Positions 26,497-35,304 of a stretch of DNA of 64,000 nucleotides are shown one piece after another (positions within the stretch are counted from its first letter, which is position 1; each line of letters opens with the position of its first letter). Made by a program: the position numbers and the translations under genes. The stretch comes from Bradyrhizobium sp. WSM1743 (GTDB lineage Bacteria; Pseudomonadota; Alphaproteobacteria; Rhizobiales; Xanthobacteraceae): contig NZ_AXAZ01000042.1 in NCBI RefSeq assembly GCF_000473065.1, positions 1-64,000 of the forward strand, written 5' to 3'. The notes under the pieces were generated by a model that worked only from the letters and a program-made list of their open reading frames with translations, did no database searches and was not told the DNA's origin.

Positions 26497-27108
26497 ATGA
26501 AGCTCACCTTCTCCCCCGCCTCGCCCTTCGCCCGCAAGGTGCGCATCGCCGCGATCGAGCTCGGGCTGATCGACAAGATCGAGCTCGTGCCCGCAACCGT
26601 CGCACCGGGCACGGCCAACGAGGACTATTCGAAGATCACGCCGCTGAAGAAGCTGCCGGTGCTGATCACCAATGACGGCGACGTGATTTTGGACTCCTAC
26701 GTCATCGTCGAATATCTCAACGAGATGGCCGGCGGCAGCCTGATCCCCGATTACGGTCCGCGGCGCTGGAAGGCCAAGACCAATCACTCGCTGATCAACG
26801 GCATGCTCGATTCCATGCTGCTGTGCCGCTACGAGAAGATGGTGCGGCCGCAGGGCCTGCAATGGCAGGCCTGGTCGGACGATCACTGGAACAGGGCCTG
26901 GACCGGCATGGCGCGCTTCGAGAACATGCCGGAGGTGCTGAACGGCCCGTTCGACATCTCGCAGATCGGCCTTACTTGCGTGCTCGGCTATGCCGACTTC
27001 CGCTTCGCCGATTGCGGCTGGCGAAAGGCCTATCCCAAGCTCGACGCCTTCCACCAGAAGATGCTGGAGCGGCCCTCGGTGAAGATCTCGGTGCCGCCTC
27101 CGGCGTAA
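26497..27108 (+). CDS. Glutathione S-transferase family protein
   Basis: The 203-residue protein has an N-terminal thioredoxin-like domain (MKLTFSPASPFARKVRIAAI, with Ser as likely catalytic residue; PLKKLPVLI; DSYVIVEYL) and a helical C-terminal domain. AAGGA seven bases upstream sets the start at 26497. Its position between FAH and MBL genes suggests a glutathione-dependent isomerase or ring-opening step rather than general detoxification (inference). Confidence 0.9.
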   Translation: MKLTFSPASPFARKVRIAAIELGLIDKIELVPATVAPGTANEDYSKITPLKKLPVLITNDGDVILDSYVIVEYLNEMAGGSLIPDYGPRRWKAKTNHSLINGMLDSMLLCRYEKMVRPQGLQWQAWSDDHWNRAWTGMARFENMPEVLNGPFDISQIGLTCVLGYADFRFADCGWRKAYPKLDAFHQKMLERPSVKISVPPPA

Positions 27109-27122
27109 TCGCAGGAGTTCTC

Positions 27123-27992
27123 ATGAGCCTCACATACTCGGTCGGCGATCTCACCATCCATCGCATCATCGAGCAGGAAACCTCGTTCGTCCCGGCGCTG
27201 GAGATGCTGCCGGGACTAACGCCCGAGGTGCTGGCCGAGAACCGGGCCTGGATGCGACAAGCCAAGGCGCTGAACGAGCAGGACGTACTGCTGCTGTGCT
27301 TCCAGTCCTATGTGGTGAAGACGCCGCACCACACCATTCTGATCGACAGCTGCATCGGCAACGACAAGCCGCGGCCGCAGCGGCCGAAATGGAACATGAA
27401 GACCGACGACACTTACTTGAGCGGACTCAAGGCCGCCGGTTTCTCGGTCGATGACATCGACTTCGTGATGTGCACCCATCTGCATGTCGACCACGTCGGC
27501 TGGAACACGCGGCTGGAGAACGGCCGCTGGGTGCCGACCTTCCCGGAGGCGCGTTACATTTTCGCCAAGCAGGAATTCGACCACTGGTCCGCACAGAATG
27601 CGAAGGCGGAGATCCCGCCCTTCGCCGACAGCGTGCTGCCGGTGGTCGAAGCGGGGCGTCACGAACTCGTCGGAAATGATCATCAGATCGGCGATCACGT
27701 CCGCATCCTGCCGACGCCGGGCCACACGCCCGGCCACGTCGCCTTCACGATGGGCCGCGGCAAGGACGACGCGGTATTCTCCGGCGATCTCATGCATTCG
27801 CCGTTGCAGACGCTCTATCCGGAGCTGTCGATCAAGTTCGACGTCGATCCGGACGCGGCGGCGATAACCCGTCGCAGCTTCCTGGAGCGCTATTGCGACA
27901 CCGACACGCTGTGCTGCACCGCGCATTTCCCCTCGCCCTCGGTGGGGAAGATCCGGCGCAAGGGCAACGCGTTCGTGTGTGCGGCGGTGTAA
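27123..27992 (+). CDS. MBL-fold metallohydrolase (second paralogue)
   Basis: The 289-residue protein has THLHVDHVGW, TPGHTPGHV and VFSGDLMHS, a complete metal site. It shares with the protein at 24447 the order of motifs and stretches such as HVDHVGWNT and GRWVPTF, so they are paralogues. The start follows AGGAG and lies 14 bp after the GST stop, showing co-transcription with it. Confidence 0.9.
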   Translation: MSLTYSVGDLTIHRIIEQETSFVPALEMLPGLTPEVLAENRAWMRQAKALNEQDVLLLCFQSYVVKTPHHTILIDSCIGNDKPRPQRPKWNMKTDDTYLSGLKAAGFSVDDIDFVMCTHLHVDHVGWNTRLENGRWVPTFPEARYIFAKQEFDHWSAQNAKAEIPPFADSVLPVVEAGRHELVGNDHQIGDHVRILPTPGHTPGHVAFTMGRGKDDAVFSGDLMHSPLQTLYPELSIKFDVDPDAAAITRRSFLERYCDTDTLCCTAHFPSPSVGKIRRKGNAFVCAAV

Positions 27993-28022
27993 TCGAACGC
28001 GGCTCGCACCGCGAACTCCCAT

Positions 28023-28176
28023 CCTCCCCTGGAGGGGGAGGATCGGTTCGCTTGCAGCGCAGCTGAATGCGAACCGAGGTGGGGTGACGGTCTCTCCTCG
28101 TTGAAACTGCCCGTGTTGAGAGATCACCCCACCCCGCTCGCGCTTCGCGCGATCGACCCTCCCCCTCCAGGGGAGG
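28023..28176. repeat. Intergenic palindrome, family D
   Basis: Perfect 19-bp ends (CCTCCCCTGGAGGGGGAGG at 28023-28041 and its complement at 28158-28176) with GGTGGGGTGA/TCACCCCACC inside. Confidence 0.85.
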
Positions 28177-28203
28177 GTAAGAGACGCTCAAGTGGAGGAC
28201 ATG

Positions 28204-29352
28204 ATGACCGATCTTCCCCCAATTCCCCTGCCCGCCGGCATCCGCTCGCGCTACGCCGACGGCATCAACGGTTTGCGCACGCACGTGCTCGAGGCCGGCT
28301 TCGAGAGCAAGGGACGTCCCTGCATCCTGCTGTTGCACGGCTTTCCCGAGCTGGCGTTCTCCTGGCGCAAGGTGATGCCGGTGCTCGCCGCGGCCGGTTA
28401 TCACGTGATCGCGCCGGACCAGCGCGGTTATGGACGCACGACGGGATGTCGTGCGGACTATGATGGCGATCTTGCGCCCTTCTCGCTGTTCAATCTCGTG
28501 CGCGATGCGCTCGCCTTGGTGTCGGCGTTCGGCTACAGGCAGGTCGATGTGGTCGGGCACGATTTCGGCAGCCCGGTCGCGGCCTGGTGCGCCTTGATCC
28601 GGCCTGACGTCTTTCGCTCGGTGACGATGATGAGCGCACCATTCGGCGGACCGCCGCCGCTGCCGTTTGGCACCGTCGACATGCCGGCCAAGCCGCCAGC
28701 CGAAGATCCTGTTCATCGCGAGCTCGCCGCGCTGCCGCGGCCGCGAAAACACTATCAATGGTACTACTCGACGCGCGAGGCGAACGCCGACATGCACCGG
28801 GCGCCGCAGGGCGTGCATGATTTCCTGCGCGCCTATTATCATCACAAGAGCGCGGACTGGACCGGGAACAATCCCTATTCGCTGCAATCGTGGTCGGCGC
28901 AGGAGCTGGCGAAGCTGCCGACTTATTACGTGATGGACTTGAACGAGACCATGGCCGAGACGGTTGCGAAGCAAATGCCCTCGCCCGCAGCTGTCGCCGC
29001 CAATCGATGGCTGCCAGAGCGCGAGCTTGCTTACTACAGCGCCGAATATGGCCGCACCGGATTCCAGGGCGGCCTGCAATGGTATCGTTGCGGCACCTCG
29101 GGCACTTTCAACAACGAGCTGCAATTGTTTGCCGGCCGTAGCATCGACGTGCCCTCCTGCTTCATCTCGGGCAAGCAGGATTGGGGCACTTATCAGCGTC
29201 CCGGCGTGTTCGAGACAATGCAGGCGCGCGCATGCACGAAAATGCTCGGCTGCCATCTCATCGACGGTGCCGGCCATTGGGTCCAACAGGAGCAGCCGGC
29301 CGAGGTGAGCCGGTTGCTGCTCGACTTCCTTGCAAAGGCCGGCACGGTCTGA
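28204..29352 (+). CDS. Epoxide-hydrolase-type alpha/beta-hydrolase
   Basis: The 382-residue protein has the oxyanion motif HGFPE, the nucleophile elbow GHDFGS with Asp as nucleophile (epoxide hydrolases and dehalogenases use Asp), and the base in GAGHWVQQE. The long cap domain holds paired Tyr and Trp residues. GGAGG lies 5-6 bases before the ATG at 28204. It is probably the last enzyme of the hydrolase cluster beginning at 24447, though a palindromic repeat separates it from the MBL gene. Confidence 0.88.
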   Translation: MTDLPPIPLPAGIRSRYADGINGLRTHVLEAGFESKGRPCILLLHGFPELAFSWRKVMPVLAAAGYHVIAPDQRGYGRTTGCRADYDGDLAPFSLFNLVRDALALVSAFGYRQVDVVGHDFGSPVAAWCALIRPDVFRSVTMMSAPFGGPPPLPFGTVDMPAKPPAEDPVHRELAALPRPRKHYQWYYSTREANADMHRAPQGVHDFLRAYYHHKSADWTGNNPYSLQSWSAQELAKLPTYYVMDLNETMAETVAKQMPSPAAVAANRWLPERELAYYSAEYGRTGFQGGLQWYRCGTSGTFNNELQLFAGRSIDVPSCFISGKQDWGTYQRPGVFETMQARACTKMLGCHLIDGAGHWVQQEQPAEVSRLLLDFLAKAGTV

Positions 29353-29353
29353 T

Positions 29354-29382
29354 TTGACCCGGAAACGGCGGCGCCTTATATA
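29354..29382 (+). promoter_or_regulatory. Promoter of the membrane-bound ferritin gene
   Basis: TTGACC (29354-29359), a 17-bp spacer and TATATA (29377-29382) give a near-consensus sigma-70 promoter whose last bases overlap the ICE palindrome. Confidence 0.75.
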
Positions 29383-29403
29383 GTTTAGAATGATTCTAAA
29401 CTA
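29381..29403. promoter_or_regulatory. Iron control element (Irr-binding site)
   Basis: TAGTTTAGAA-TGA-TTCTAAACTA is a perfect inverted repeat matching the rhizobial ICE (TTTAGAA-n3-TTCTAAA) bound by Irr. It overlaps the -10 box and the expected transcription start, so Irr should repress the gene when iron is scarce. Irr control of mbfA is known in Bradyrhizobium and Agrobacterium. Confidence 0.9.
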
Positions 29404-29419
29404 TTGAAACAGGGCCGCC

Positions 29420-30391
29420 GTGAAGAATTTTGCCGATCTGACCGAGCGCGAGGTGCTGGCGGTCGCGATCTCCTCCGAGGAGGAGGACAGCCGCATCTAC
29501 ATGACCTTCGCCGAGGATCTGAAGGAACGCTACCCGGACTCGGCCAAGCTGTTCGAGCAGATGGCCGAGGAGGAGCGCGGCCATCGTCACATGCTGCTGG
29601 AAATGTATGAGCAGCGCTTCGGCCAGCACCTGCCGCCGATCCGCCGCGAGGACGTCAAGGGCTTCCTGCGCCGCCGGCCGATCTGGCTGACCAAGAACCT
29701 GCCGCTCGACACCATCCGCCGGGAAGTCGAGACCATGGAGCTCGAGGCCGAGCGCTTCTACGCGAAGGCCGCCGAGCAGGCCGAGGACGTCAATGTGCGC
29801 CGGCTGCTCGGCGATCTCGCCGAAGCCGAGAAGAGCCACGAGCACACCGCCGCCCGGCTGACCGGCGAAATCCTGAAGCCCGACGTGCGCGCGGAGGAAG
29901 ACCGCACGCGCCGGCGGATGTTCGTGCTGCAATATGTGCAGCCGGGCCTCGCCGGCCTGATGGACGGCTCGGTCTCGACACTGGCGCCGCTGTTCGCGGC
30001 CGCGTTCGCCACGCACCAGAACTGGCAGACGTTCCTGGTCGGCCTTGCCGCTTCGATCGGCGCCGGCATCAGCATGGGCTTTGCAGAAGCGCTGTCCGAC
30101 GACGGTTCGCTCACGGGGCGCGGCTCGCCCTGGCTGCGCGGCATCACCTGCGGCGCAATGACGACGCTCGGCGGGCTTGGCCACACCGCGCCCTATCTCG
30201 TGCCCGACAGCTGGGCCAACGCGTTCTGGATCGCGACGGGAATCGCCTGCGTCGTCGTGTTCTTCGAATTGTGGGCGATCGCCTTCATCCGCTCGCGCTA
30301 CATGGACACGCCGTTCCTCCAGGCCGTGTTCCAGATCGTGCTCGGCGGCGCCATCGTGCTGGCGGTGGGGATCGTGATCGGGGCGGCGTAG
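29420..30391 (+). CDS. mbfA: Membrane-bound ferritin-like iron exporter (erythrin-VIT1 type)
   Basis: The 323-residue protein joins an N-terminal ferritin-like di-iron domain (about 1-165; Glu-rich helices with SSEEEDSRIY, EEERGHRHML and EAEKSHEHT) to a C-terminal VIT1-like membrane domain with about five helices (QPGLAGLMDGSVSTLAPLF, SIGAGISMGFAEALSDDG). In rhizobia MbfA exports iron and protects against iron and peroxide stress. The start is a GTG at 29420 with AGGG upstream; the frame and the ICE promoter 40 bp before it support this choice. Confidence 0.95.
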   Translation: MKNFADLTEREVLAVAISSEEEDSRIYMTFAEDLKERYPDSAKLFEQMAEEERGHRHMLLEMYEQRFGQHLPPIRREDVKGFLRRRPIWLTKNLPLDTIRREVETMELEAERFYAKAAEQAEDVNVRRLLGDLAEAEKSHEHTAARLTGEILKPDVRAEEDRTRRRMFVLQYVQPGLAGLMDGSVSTLAPLFAAAFATHQNWQTFLVGLAASIGAGISMGFAEALSDDGSLTGRGSPWLRGITCGAMTTLGGLGHTAPYLVPDSWANAFWIATGIACVVVFFELWAIAFIRSRYMDTPFLQAVFQIVLGGAIVLAVGIVIGAA

Positions 30392-30407
30392 GCATTCCGC
30401 ACTCACT

Positions 30408-30509
30408 GTCATGCCCCGGCTTGACCGGGGCATCCAGTACGCCGCAGCTCATCGACTGAACCACAGTCGTCTCGGCGTACTGGATCGCCCGTCCAAGCCG
30501 GGCGATGAC
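30408..30509. repeat. Intergenic palindrome, family C
   Basis: GTCATGCCCCGGCTTGACCG and CCGGGCGATGAC ends with ATCCAGTACGCCG/CGGCGTACTGGAT inside; closely related to 44449-44550 in inverted order. Confidence 0.85.
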
Positions 30510-30631
30510 AGCGAGTTCTTGACTCCATCCGTTCCGTCCCGCCGCCGTCATATCAATCGCGATCAAACAGTGATTGCGGCGCTCGGCCAAACTGCGCATC
30601 ATCTCAAGACAACCAGAACGGGAGACGCGTC

Positions 30632-32104
30632 GTGGCCAAGTCGGAATGGAGTTTCAAGAGCGCGGTCGAGCTCTCGGCCGCATTGAGCGCGAAAAAGATC
30701 TCCGCGGTCGAGCTCACGCGGGACGCGATCGCCCGTATCGAGCGGCACGACGGCAGGATCAACGCGATCTGCGTCCGGGATTTCGAGCGTGCGCTCGGCG
30801 CCGCGCGCGAGGCGGACGCCGCATTGGCCCGCGGCGAGCGCAAGCCGCTGCTCGGCCTGCCCATCACGATCAAGGAATCCTTCAACATCGCCGGCCTGCC
30901 GACGACCTGGGGGTTCGTGCCGCAGAAGGACTTCAAGCCTGTGGAAGACGCGCTGGCGGTGGTCCGCATCAAGCAGGCCGGCGGCGTGATCCTCGGCAAG
31001 ACCAATGTGCCGGTCGGCCTCGGCGACTGGCAGAGCTACAACGACATCTACGGCACCACCAACAACCCCTATGATCTCGGCCGCACACCGGGTGGTTCGT
31101 CCGGGGGATCGTCGGCAGCCCTTGCTGCAGGCTATTGCGCACTCGCCACCGGCTCCGACATCGGCGGCTCCCTGCGCGTGCCGGCATTTCATTGCGGCGT
31201 CTTCGCTCACAAGCCGACTATCAATCTCTGCGCGGCGCGCGGCGAGACCCCGCCGCCGTTTCCGGCCATTCCGCGCGAAGGCGACCTCGCCGTCATCGGT
31301 CCGATGGCGCGCACGGCGGCGGATCTCTCCTTGCTGCTCGACGTCATGGCGGGACCCGATCCGCTCGACGCCGGTATCGCCTACAGGCTCGACTTGCCCG
31401 TCGCACGGCATCAGACGCTGCGGGATTTTCGTGTCCTGGTGATCGACAGCCATCCGGTGTTGCCGACTGACCGGGATGTCCGCGGCGCAATCGACAAGCT
31501 CGCAACCGATCTCGCGAAGGCCGGCGTCACGGTCGCGCGCGAGAGCGCGCTGCTCCCCGATTTTGCAGAGACGTCGCGGCTCTACATGCGCATGCTGCTG
31601 GGCTTCCTCGGCGCGTTCTTACCTGCCGACGAGCTGGCGGATGCGCAGGCACGGGCGAGCCAGCTATCACCCGAGGACCCGAGCCTCGGCGCGGAACGAC
31701 TGCGCGGCATCACCGCGAGCCACCGCGCCTGGGTGCTCGACGCAGGTAGTCGCGCCGGCCTGCGCGCACAATGGCGGGCGCTATTCAAGAGCTTCGATGC
31801 GGTGATCTGCCCGATCATGCCGACGCCGGCCTTTCCGCATGATCATTCGCCGGAGCAGCGTCTGCGAACGATCAGCATCGACGGCAAGGACTACCCCTAT
31901 TCCGACCAGCTTGCCTGGCCGGGTATCGCAACGCTTCCGGGACTGCCTGCGACGGCGGTTCCGCTCGGCCTGTCGAAAGACGGCCTGCCCGTCGGTGTGC
32001 AGATCGTCGCTCCCTTCCTCGAGGACAGGACGCCGCTCAAGCTCGCCGAGTTGATCGAGCGCGAGTTCGGCGGCTTCGTGCCGCCGAAGATGTTTGACGA
32101 TTGA
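30632..32104 (+). CDS. Amidase-signature-family amidase
   Basis: The 490-residue hydrolase has the Ser-cisSer-Lys site: Lys in PITIKESFN, the Gly/Ser loop GGSSGGSSAAL and the nucleophile Ser in GSDIGGSLRVP. It would cleave an amide to acid and ammonia; the substrate is unknown. The start is GTG with GGGAG seven bases upstream. It is unrelated in context to the second amidase at 51268 and lacks a small GatC/AtzG-like partner. Confidence 0.9.
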   Translation: MAKSEWSFKSAVELSAALSAKKISAVELTRDAIARIERHDGRINAICVRDFERALGAAREADAALARGERKPLLGLPITIKESFNIAGLPTTWGFVPQKDFKPVEDALAVVRIKQAGGVILGKTNVPVGLGDWQSYNDIYGTTNNPYDLGRTPGGSSGGSSAALAAGYCALATGSDIGGSLRVPAFHCGVFAHKPTINLCAARGETPPPFPAIPREGDLAVIGPMARTAADLSLLLDVMAGPDPLDAGIAYRLDLPVARHQTLRDFRVLVIDSHPVLPTDRDVRGAIDKLATDLAKAGVTVARESALLPDFAETSRLYMRMLLGFLGAFLPADELADAQARASQLSPEDPSLGAERLRGITASHRAWVLDAGSRAGLRAQWRALFKSFDAVICPIMPTPAFPHDHSPEQRLRTISIDGKDYPYSDQLAWPGIATLPGLPATAVPLGLSKDGLPVGVQIVAPFLEDRTPLKLAELIEREFGGFVPPKMFDD

Positions 32105-32111
32105 TAATCCT

Positions 32112-32199
32112 CGTCATTGCGGGGAGCCCTTGCGACGAAGCAATCCAGACTGCATCCGCGAAGACATTTCTGGATTGCTTCGCTTCGCTCGCAATGACG
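32112..32199. repeat. Intergenic palindrome, family B
   Basis: CGTCATTGCGGGGAG and CTCGCAATGACG ends with GAAGCAATCCAGA/TCTGGATTGCTTC inside; the same family is at 46474-46554. Fragments of families A and C follow up to about 32297. Confidence 0.85.
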
Positions 32200-32319
32200 G
32201 GGGTAAAGCAACATCGAGATTCCGGGTTCGCGCTCCGCGCGCTCGCTCAACTCCCGCCGCGGAGTACGGGATTGCCCGGTCGAGCCGGGCGATGACACCT
32301 GGTTTGGGGGTGCCAGCGC

Positions 32320-32420
32320 TCAACTATCGGACACGATCCCGCCGCGCTGCGTGTTGCCCGCCTTCATCTTGGCGAAAACCCTTGATTACCGACAGCTTCA
32401 ATTTTCACTGCAGATGGCCG
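32320..32420 (-). pseudogene. Decayed 3' end of a second zinc alcohol dehydrogenase
   Basis: The minus strand from 32382 to the stop at 32320 encodes RVFAKMKAGNTQRGGIVSDS, matching the last residues GFANMKAGKTLRSVIVFDS of the intact enzyme at 34034 (about 80 percent base identity over 58 bp by eye). Upstream, KLS and a VI-KGF stretch continue the match with single-base frameshifts to about 32420. The rest of the gene is gone. Confidence 0.72.
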
Positions 32421-32641
32421 TCTGTAAAGCAATCGCTAACCAAACAATCTTTTCCCGAGCAATGGGCAAACTGCACATCCGACATTTATCCAGCTGGCAA
32501 TTGTTCGCCCGTCAAAATTGCAAGTCACGAAAGGACCCTCATAGGCTCCCATCTCGAGGATGTCACGAGGACGCGTTGCGAAGCCCGGAGTGCTTCTGAG
32601 CCCGGCGAAGGGTACCGCTCAAATCCAGCGAGGGTGATTGC
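32421..32641. other. Low-GC gene-free stretch before the GT-C-type gene
   Basis: Together with the pseudogene and the repeats the whole space from 32105 to 32641 has no intact gene. This part is visibly richer in A and T than the surroundings, contains no protein I recognise, and should hold the promoter of the next gene. Confidence 0.4.
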
Positions 32642-34012
32642 GTGACAAACGACACAATTGAGACCGGCGCACTTCGTCACCTCGACCATCGCGTCAATCC
32701 AGAGGAGTCGCTGCCCGGGAGATGGCGCATTCCGATTGCCGTAGCTGTCGGGTGCGGGCTCATTGGCCTCGTGCTCCGTTACCTCGCGCGGGAGCACGCG
32801 ACCGCGGACGCTGCTGAGTACATCACCTGGTACACCTTTGCGCGAAATCACGGCATTGGCGGGCTGGCCGAGGCTTTCACCAACTACACGCCATTTTACA
32901 GCTACCTCCTGCTGATCGCCACCCGACTTGATGGGCTGGGTCAGCCGCTTTCGCTCGTGAAGATGATCTCGGCAATATTCGAGTTCGGCTGCGCGATCGT
33001 CGTGGCCGGGATGGTCTGGCGAGTTACAAAGGCGCCGTTGCGCGCGTCCCTGGCCTTCTGCACGGTATGGCTTGCGCCAACGGTGCTCTTCAACGGCGCA
33101 ATGTGGGGGCAGGCCGATTCAATCTGGACCTTCTTCGTGCTGGTTTCCGTGGCGATGTTCATGCGCGACCAAAATGGCGTTCTGCCATTCGCAGTAGCCT
33201 GCTCGGTGAAAGCCCAGGGCGTATTCCTCGGACCGTTCGCGCTCGGCATGATTCTGCGCCGCAAGATCCACCTGGCATGGCTTACCGCTATTCCGGGAGT
33301 CTATGCGATCCTCGCAATTCCTGTCCTCGTCGCCGGCAGATCCCTGGTTTCCGTGCTCGGGATCTATCTCGACCAGGCCAACACATTTCATCGCCTGACC
33401 ATGAATGCAGCGAACGTCTGGGTGTTCGCTGGAGCAACGCCGTACGCGGTCGGCGTCACCGCCGGCCTCGTGCTCGCGGCGGCGAGCGGGCTTGCCTTGT
33501 CGATCTTCATTGCACAGTCCAGGCGGACGGGGCCGGAATTCATTCTCCTCGTCGCATGCGTATCGCTCGTTCTCATGCCGTACTTGCTTCCGAAAATGCA
33601 CGAGCGCTATTTCTATGGGTTCGAACTTGCATGCATCGCCCTAGCCTGCCTCAATCTGCGCTATCTGCCGTTCGCGGTGATTGCCCAAGTCGACGGCGTG
33701 CTGTCCTATCTCGCGTTCGAGAGCGGGATCGTCATGGGTCTGCTGCCGGCGGCGCTCTGCAACACCTTTCTCGTGTTCTACCTCGTGCTCGATCTCCGCA
33801 ACGGCGAACGTGGATCTCGCCTTCCGCGGTTGGTCTGGCTTGGCTTCATTGCGTCGACGGCAGGATTGTTCTCCTATTTGCTATTCGCAGGCGTCGGCTT
33901 GAACGTGTCCCCTGCCTATATGCTCGCCGCGGGTCTTGCCGCGCTCATGACGCTGCTGCTCGTCAAGGAGTCGCGTTGCGCCTCGACCGACGGCCCGGCC
34001 CCGTCGCATTGA
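32642..34012 (+). CDS. GT-C-like polytopic membrane glycosyltransferase candidate
   Basis: The 456-residue protein has roughly ten membrane helices. After the first helix comes a large loop with an acidic pair (TADAAEYITWY), and a later loop reads FNGAMWGQADSIWTFF; WGQxDS-type motifs and MPYLLPKMHERYFY resemble lipid-linked sugar transferases of the GT-C fold. Acceptor and sugar are unknown. The start is GTG after AGCGAGGG. Upstream DNA is low in GC and carries a decayed alcohol-dehydrogenase end whose intact paralogue lies downstream, suggesting that this segment replaced or entered a duplicated gene. Confidence 0.72.
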   Translation: MTNDTIETGALRHLDHRVNPEESLPGRWRIPIAVAVGCGLIGLVLRYLAREHATADAAEYITWYTFARNHGIGGLAEAFTNYTPFYSYLLLIATRLDGLGQPLSLVKMISAIFEFGCAIVVAGMVWRVTKAPLRASLAFCTVWLAPTVLFNGAMWGQADSIWTFFVLVSVAMFMRDQNGVLPFAVACSVKAQGVFLGPFALGMILRRKIHLAWLTAIPGVYAILAIPVLVAGRSLVSVLGIYLDQANTFHRLTMNAANVWVFAGATPYAVGVTAGLVLAAASGLALSIFIAQSRRTGPEFILLVACVSLVLMPYLLPKMHERYFYGFELACIALACLNLRYLPFAVIAQVDGVLSYLAFESGIVMGLLPAALCNTFLVFYLVLDLRNGERGSRLPRLVWLGFIASTAGLFSYLLFAGVGLNVSPAYMLAAGLAALMTLLLVKESRCASTDGPAPSH

Positions 34013-34033
34013 CCTCATGTTCGAGTAGCAGCG

Positions 34034-35122
34034 CTAGCTGTCGAACACGATCACGCTGCGCAGCGTCTTGCCGGCCTTCATGTTGGCAAAGCCTTCGTTG
34101 ATCTCGCTGAGCTTCAGCTTGGCCGAGATCCAGTCTTCCAGGTGCAGGCGGCCGCGCAGGTAGAAATCGACCAGGCGCGGCATGTCCACGCGGAAATGGT
34201 TGGAGCCCATCGATGAGCCCTGGATCTTGCGCTCACGCAGGAAGTCGAAGCCGTGCAGCTCGATCTTCTGGCCGAACGGGATCATGCCGACGATGGTGGC
34301 GGTGCCGCCGGATGCGAGCATCGCAAAAGCCTGCTCCGCAGTCTCCTTGCGGCCGAGCACCTCGAAGGAATGATGCACGCCGCCATTGGTGAGGTCGCGC
34401 ACCTGCTTCACGACATCGCCATCCGCCGGGTTGATGATATCGGTCGCCCCCAGCTTGGTCGCGAGCTGGAGTTTTGCGGGATTGGTGTCGATCGCGATGA
34501 TGCGGCCGGCGCCGGCGATCTGCGCGCCGTTGATCGCGGCCATGCCGACGCCGCCACAGCCGATCACGGCCACGGTTTCGCCGGCCGTCACTTTCGCCGT
34601 ATTCACCACCGCGCCGTAGCCGGTGATGACGCCGCAGCCGATCAGCGCGGCGAGATCGAGCGGCATTTCCTTGCGAATCTTCACGATGGCATTCTCGTGC
34701 ACCAGCATCTGCTCGGCAAAGGAGGAGAGATTGAGGAACTGGTGCAGCTTTTCCGGCTTCGACCACTGCATGCGATCGGAGACGCCCGGCATCATCTTCA
34801 CCGTGGTGTCGGTGCAGAGCACGGTACGCCCTGTGGTGCAGTTGTCGCAGGTGCCGCAAAACACGGACAGGCAGGTGACGACATGGTCGCCCGGCTTGAC
34901 GTAGGTGACATCAGAGCCGACCTGCTCGACCACGCCGGCGGATTCATGTCCGAGCACCGCGGGCAGCGGATGCGGATAGAGGCCTTCCATGAAGTGCAGA
35001 TCGGAGTGGCAGAGGCCGGCGACTGCGGTGCGGATCAGCACCTCGCGCGGCCCCGGCTTCGGCAGGCTGATGTCCTCGATGACGAGCGGCTGGTTGACTT
35101 CATAGAGGACGGCGGCCTTCAT
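34034..35122 (-). CDS. Zinc-dependent alcohol dehydrogenase (MDR family)
   Basis: The 362-residue enzyme has the catalytic zinc ligands in GLCHSDLHF and GHESAGVVE plus a third Cys in IGCGVITG, the structural zinc loop C-x5-C-x2-C-x2-C-x7-C region (VFCGTCDNCTTGRTVLC), and the Rossmann motif GCGGVGMAA. It oxidises an alcohol with NAD+. The C-terminal KIELHGFDFLRERKIQGSSM is typical of the class III-like/NDMA-type branch. GAGGAAACACCG precedes the start at 35122. It lies downstream of an acyl-CoA dehydrogenase on the same strand with a repeat between. Confidence 0.92.
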   Translation of the reverse strand: MKAAVLYEVNQPLVIEDISLPKPGPREVLIRTAVAGLCHSDLHFMEGLYPHPLPAVLGHESAGVVEQVGSDVTYVKPGDHVVTCLSVFCGTCDNCTTGRTVLCTDTTVKMMPGVSDRMQWSKPEKLHQFLNLSSFAEQMLVHENAIVKIRKEMPLDLAALIGCGVITGYGAVVNTAKVTAGETVAVIGCGGVGMAAINGAQIAGAGRIIAIDTNPAKLQLATKLGATDIINPADGDVVKQVRDLTNGGVHHSFEVLGRKETAEQAFAMLASGGTATIVGMIPFGQKIELHGFDFLRERKIQGSSMGSNHFRVDMPRLVDFYLRGRLHLEDWISAKLKLSEINEGFANMKAGKTLRSVIVFDS

Positions 35123-35168
35123 CGGTGTTTCCTCGGTGTTGTGTTTTCGTTGGTTTTCGACTCTGCAT

Positions 35169-35298
35169 CTCTCCCGAAGGGAGAGGTCGGAAACGCATCG
35201 AAGATGCGATTCCGGGTGAGGGGGTTCGGGTCTCACGTGAGAGCGCAACCCTCACCCGGATCGCTGGCGCGATCCGACCACTCCCTACGGGAGAGGTG
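35169..35298. repeat. Intergenic palindrome, family D
   Basis: CTCTCCCGAAGGGAGAGGTC at the left and CTCCCTACGGGAGAGGT at the right enclose CCGGGTGAGGG/CCCTCACCCGG. Same family as 53947, 55995 and 62216. Confidence 0.85.
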
Positions 35299-35304
35299 AA
35301 GAGC

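Noticed and set aside
28023..28176. Palindromic repeats considered as miniature insertion sequences or CRISPR units
   Set aside because: They are single palindromes between genes, with no array of spaced direct repeats and no visible target-site duplications, so I list them only as repeats.
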